Shown: one piece after another, positions 60,154 through 64,000 of the stretch
Layout of the letters: every line of letters begins with the position of its first letter
Position numbering within the stretch: position 1 is the first letter of the stretch
Assembly: GCF_000203795.2 (NCBI RefSeq)
Contig: NW_006281101.1
Span: 521,279 to 585,278 of the forward strand
Reading direction: 5' to 3'
Source: Batrachochytrium dendrobatidis JAM81
Taxonomy: Eukaryota > Chytridiomycota > Chytridiomycetes > Rhizophydiales
DNA length: 64,000 bases
Notes under the pieces: generated by a model
Databases searched by the model: none
The model's input: the letters and a program-made list of their open reading frames with translations, nothing else
What the model was told of the DNA's origin: nothing
Program-made: the position numbers and the translations under genes

Positions 60154-63100
60154 ATGGCTACTGTTATGTCGATGCTCTGTGACGATATTTCTGATTCTGC
60201 ACCAGTTTATGACGATCACGGCAACACATTTGATGCATTGCCAGCTGTGCACTCGACTCCAACTTCCGCCTTCAAGTGGATACATGACAATCCAGCAATC
60301 GACACGAAACGCTCCGATTCGTTTTTTTGTAATATGAATATTCTCGACAAGGCCAGTCAGCATTCTCCTACTGACACCAATAATCAAAGTGACGATTCAA
60401 ACATGGATGACAATCTGTCTACTTCTCATCATGCCTTAAATACCCTTCAGGTAAACATCCAGTCTTTAAATCTTATTTTAAACAAATGCATGGTTTCTAG
60501 CACTCGTCAAAGCTATTTTTCATGCCAACTAGTTTGATTGATTGCTGTGTTGAGTAGCGACATCATTACCATCCTACATACGCACACAAGCCTACTGTGG
60601 GTTGATTTAATTTGACTGACACTATTGTTACACCATATGCTGCTTGAATACTGTTAACAATAGATGCAGCAGTTTCATTGCCACAAGTCTTCCAGTAGCA
60701 CTCAGCCTCGACTTACGCGCACAAATTCGTTGTCATGGGTGTATGATGATATAGATTTAGATCTACACTGTTCTACCTTGGCGAGTGCAAGTGCACTGTG
60801 TGCTGCAGAAACAGGATCCAACCCTCAGTTTACTCCGACGCATTCAACCTCCGCCCACGCCAAAGCATCACATGAGCTTTCCATACTAGCCTCAGTAGAG
60901 TCGACATGTTTTTGTGAACAGACAAGAGCATTGGACAAGAGGGTTAGCCACATTAGAATCCCCGCCTCGAAACCAAGCAACGCGACGTGTACAGGCAATG
61001 AAGGAGGGAAACACAAAACAGAACTCGAGCAAGGAATGGACGTGATGAGAGTTGAAAAAAGTACCGATAGTAGCCCCGTATTTGCCCTGTCCATAGTACC
61101 ATTGGCTGCTAATATAACTCCACCTAGAGACAATATGCCTTTTTCATCATGCACATCTGCACTCACACAGTCACTACAACAGGCTCATAGTAGGGTTAGC
61201 CACATGCCACATTTCATTTCGCAAGATAGTATTCACCGCCCATCGAGTTTGCTTGATTCGTGTTTGTCCACTTCACCTCGACCATTTATTTGTTCACCCA
61301 AAATTACTGAATCTACTATTACTACCACCGTATCAAACTCTACTCTTTCGTGCCCATCCATAACCCATTCATCATCGACTGATTCCCAAATGACTTTTAT
61401 ATACGACCCATCCCATCCTACTGCTCAATCCATGGAAAATTCTTGCAGCACCGCTTTCAGTTGCAGTCAATCCGATCTCGATTGTGCACACAAGTCTTTG
61501 TCAACCGACAGCCACACTCTGGTAAAGTGTCGGCAGCCCCAACCACAAAGGCAAAAGTTGCCTCATTTACGGCCCCTCGATTGCTCTTTTTACGAACCTA
61601 ACTATAACACCCATAATCAACCACAAATGACTTCGTTATCGTTATTGTCGCTGGCTGCGCTGGGTGATTTGCGTTCAATGACCCCCTCTTTACTGTCTTC
61701 AACTCCCAGTTCTGCTCTAGCTACGCCCAAATCGACCTCAAATGACGGCCACAACTTGCCCATGGCTTACTCTCCACGATCTAAACCTGCTGAATTGACA
61801 GTTTCCACTCGGTTCATTCCCGATAGACGACTGTCTTGTGCAGTCAATACACTGAGCAATTATCCTTCGCCCAACTCTGGTTTTTATAGTTCTGAGCATA
61901 CGCCGCAAGGTATGGTTTAATGATGTGCACTTTGTTTTGATGGTACGCAGTGTCCTGCTTTCAAGAGTAGGATTTGCCTGAAGCAGGCAATCTCTTGTGG
62001 AGATTTCTTTATGGCGATGTGGTTTAGTATTGCCATACTTGACCCCTGTTGGTTTAGATTATACTGAATCATCACACAGGCTTTGAATCGGTTCAACACA
62101 GCGTTTTTGTTTAATTCGAGGCTTTTAGTTGAACATTCAGTAGCCAAGCTTGATGGCAAGCCTGTAAAATTAGACTCGGCCAATCCATCTTTTCACTGCA
62201 CACATTCGATATAGATTTATATCACCAACTTTAATTTTGCTGTGCATGACCATTCTCCCCATCTACCACGCTGCTCTACTATTGAACAATACCTTATTCT
62301 TATCAATTATGCTTTTTACTCTTGACTAATACTCTTGTGCATTTGTTTTTAGTCTCCACTCTTCCTACTCCTTCGCTCACGCCTGCTTCCGCTTGTCTGC
62401 CATCTTCAATTTCCACGCTGCATGATCTTTGCCATGCATATGCATATCATGAACAAGAGTCGGCCGCAATGGATGAAGAGACTCATTCGACTACTCGTGA
62501 TGATAATTATAGGAACAAGTACAGCAACCACTATTATCAATACTTTTCTACTGACAAAGAGCATATTTCATGCAAAACACCTACCGATGAATCCTATTCT
62601 GCCATCCAAAGCAATACTCCTCCTGCATCCGCCACATTCCCACCTTCCAAGTGTGGATGGGAGCATACTTCTAATCCTGATCACTATAAAAGTTTTGATC
62701 GTCAAAACTCTGAGCCTGCATCTCCATATTCGCATTCTTCTAGCGCGTCACAACGAGAGGAAAGCACATACTTGCCATCCGTTGTTCTTTCTGCCTATTC
62801 AAGCACTCTTTCATCCTCTACAGATCACAGCTTTGATGATGTTGTTCCTACTGTTGAGGCAGAGTCCAAACTCGATGCGTGCCCTGATGCAGACACTGCT
62901 ATAAAGAGTGATGATGATGTGAGTGCCGCTGTCGCTCCCGTTCTATTGAGTAATGGCAAGTTTGGATGTCCAAAGTGTGGTAAGTTTTATTTAGTGCTAG
63001 ATTTAATCTGTTTTGATTTGAATAGTAAATCTAATTTCATTTGGTGTGTTTAGACAAATCGTATCACCGACAATGCGACTATAGATCCCATTACCGTGTC

Positions 63101-63399
63101 CACCAGTCTACTAGACCATTTGAATGTAGTATTTGTACCCAATCGTTCCTGCGTCGTCATGATCTTAACCGACATGCTCGTATTCATCTTGGCTTAAAGC
63201 CATTCAAGTGTTCTCGCTGTGGTAAAGGTGTGTATTGTGTTTTTTGTTGCATCGAGCTGATTTATTTTCAACAAAATCACTCATTCAACTTTTATGACTA
63301 GGTTTTGTTCGCAAGGATGCTCTTCGTCGTCATCTTAACATGGACCCACTTGTACAACGATTCCGTTGTGCTTTGCGAGAAACCACTCCACAGTTATAA
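60154..63399 (+). CDS. C2H2 zinc-finger transcription factor
   Basis: Five exons: 60154-60450, 60664-61909, 62353-62979, 63054-63227, 63302-63399. Phases are consistent, giving 813 residues. The first 720 residues are Ser/Thr/Pro/Gln-rich and probably disordered, with repeated basic SP-type sites. The C-terminus holds the fingers: CPKCDKSYHRQCDYRSHYRVH, split by an intron; FECSICTQSFLRRHDLNRHARIH; and FKCSRCGKGFVRKDALRRH, whose last His position is LNMD. The second and third fingers have the usual fungal linker (HLGLKPFKC). A nuclear DNA-binding regulator is expected; target and process are unknown. Introns fall inside fingers one and three. Confidence 0.88.
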
Positions 63400-63700
63400 C
63401 GCAAACTCATCATTTTGGTAAAGCTCTAGAAATGTATCATTATGATTGGCAGATTATAAATGAACCTTTATAATTGATACTGCGCTTTTTGGACTCTTGC
63501 ACCTTTTGTACCATGGCTATTTTTATGGACGGACTGCCTTGGATCTGTTCTAGTCTTTATATTATAGCATTTTTCGCTATATGCTATACTATTCTCATCC
63601 TCAATCTCTGGTTATACGCCTATACATTGTTATTCCCACATTTTATTGGAAAATTGAGGTGTTTATTATTATCTCGCCATTTTGTCTGACTGTAGTATTT
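63400..63700. other. Intergenic, nothing recognised
   Basis: 3' flank of the zinc-finger gene. A short hydrophobic ORF (63474-63689) has no start context or family match and is not called. Confidence 0.4.
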
Positions 63701-63701
63701 A

Positions 63702-64000
63702 CAGCCATATTCACGTAAAATGAAACACTTTTGTATTTATCTTGCATTCAGCTTCTTTGCTTTGAAATATAAAATGGTTAAATAGGTTTCTACCATAAAT
63801 CGACTGCTTTGATAAAAGTGTTCAGTTTTTCAATGAACACAGCGTCCATCTGTCATCTCTACAAACTCGTTTTGTATCTTAATCTCACACTATGTTGTAC
63901 TCTAGCTCGAGAAAACAAAGATTGCACATTTCAAGAATGCAACCATGGTTTCCATGACAATTATCCAATGTTTGAAAATAAAGTTGGAGATTAAACAAGC
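63702..64000. repeat. MITE-like repeat, cut by the window end
   Basis: Starts TACAGCCATATTCACGTAAA, followed by family motifs TATCTTGCATTCAG, CTTTGCTTTGAAATATAAAA, CTACCATAAATCGACTGC, CAATGAACACAGCG and TTGTACTCTAGCTCGAG. The right end lies outside the window. Confidence 0.8.

Overview
The window looks like nuclear DNA of a zoosporic (flagellated) chytrid fungus, possibly of the Batrachochytrium type. Coding exons are dense and the introns are short, with GTAAGT-like donors. A fungal-type Rpb1 and fungal dolichyl-phosphate, carboxyl-methyltransferase and mitochondrial genes sit beside a dynein heavy chain, which fits an organism with a flagellum or a large dynein set. Species is an inference; no marker here settles it. 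Exon boundaries were set by hand from splice signals, reading frame and family alignment from memory.

Left part (1-16.6 kb): the 3' portion of a very large gene that begins outside the window. It encodes a divergent dynein heavy chain (end of AAA4, stalk and microtubule-binding domain, AAA5, AAA6, C-terminal domain) that carries an F-box between stalk and AAA5. It then runs with no stop into a TEP1/NPHP3-like region, a NACHT-type P-loop NTPase and a WD40 propeller. A mitochondrial PPR protein follows.

Middle (17-52.7 kb): RPB1 (minus strand, about 27 CTD heptads), transaldolase, dolichyl-diphosphatase, a tandem-PH protein, leucine carboxyl methyltransferase (PPM1/LCMT1, minus), Tudor-SN (SND1), a DHHC palmitoyltransferase (minus), a Myb/SANT-like protein (minus), complex I 49-kDa subunit, a coiled-coil protein, ribosomal protein S21 (minus, three exons), an RCC1-like protein and several unrecognised ORFs. 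These are mainly housekeeping genes with no operon-like logic.

Right part (53.2-64 kb): two inverted arms of about 940 bp (53291-54238 and 58213-59145) enclose a palmitoyl-protein thioesterase gene, a further repeat copy and an orphan multi-pass membrane protein gene. A C2H2 zinc-finger gene follows. The arms are built from two dispersed non-coding repeat families. One is a MITE-like family with TACAGCC...GGCTGTA ends and at least nine copies in the window, including one inside a transaldolase intron. The other is found at three places.

The most unusual items are the dynein/F-box/TEP1-NACHT-WD40 fusion and the inverted-repeat-bounded two-gene cassette. No rRNA, convincing tRNA, CRISPR or viral gene was seen.
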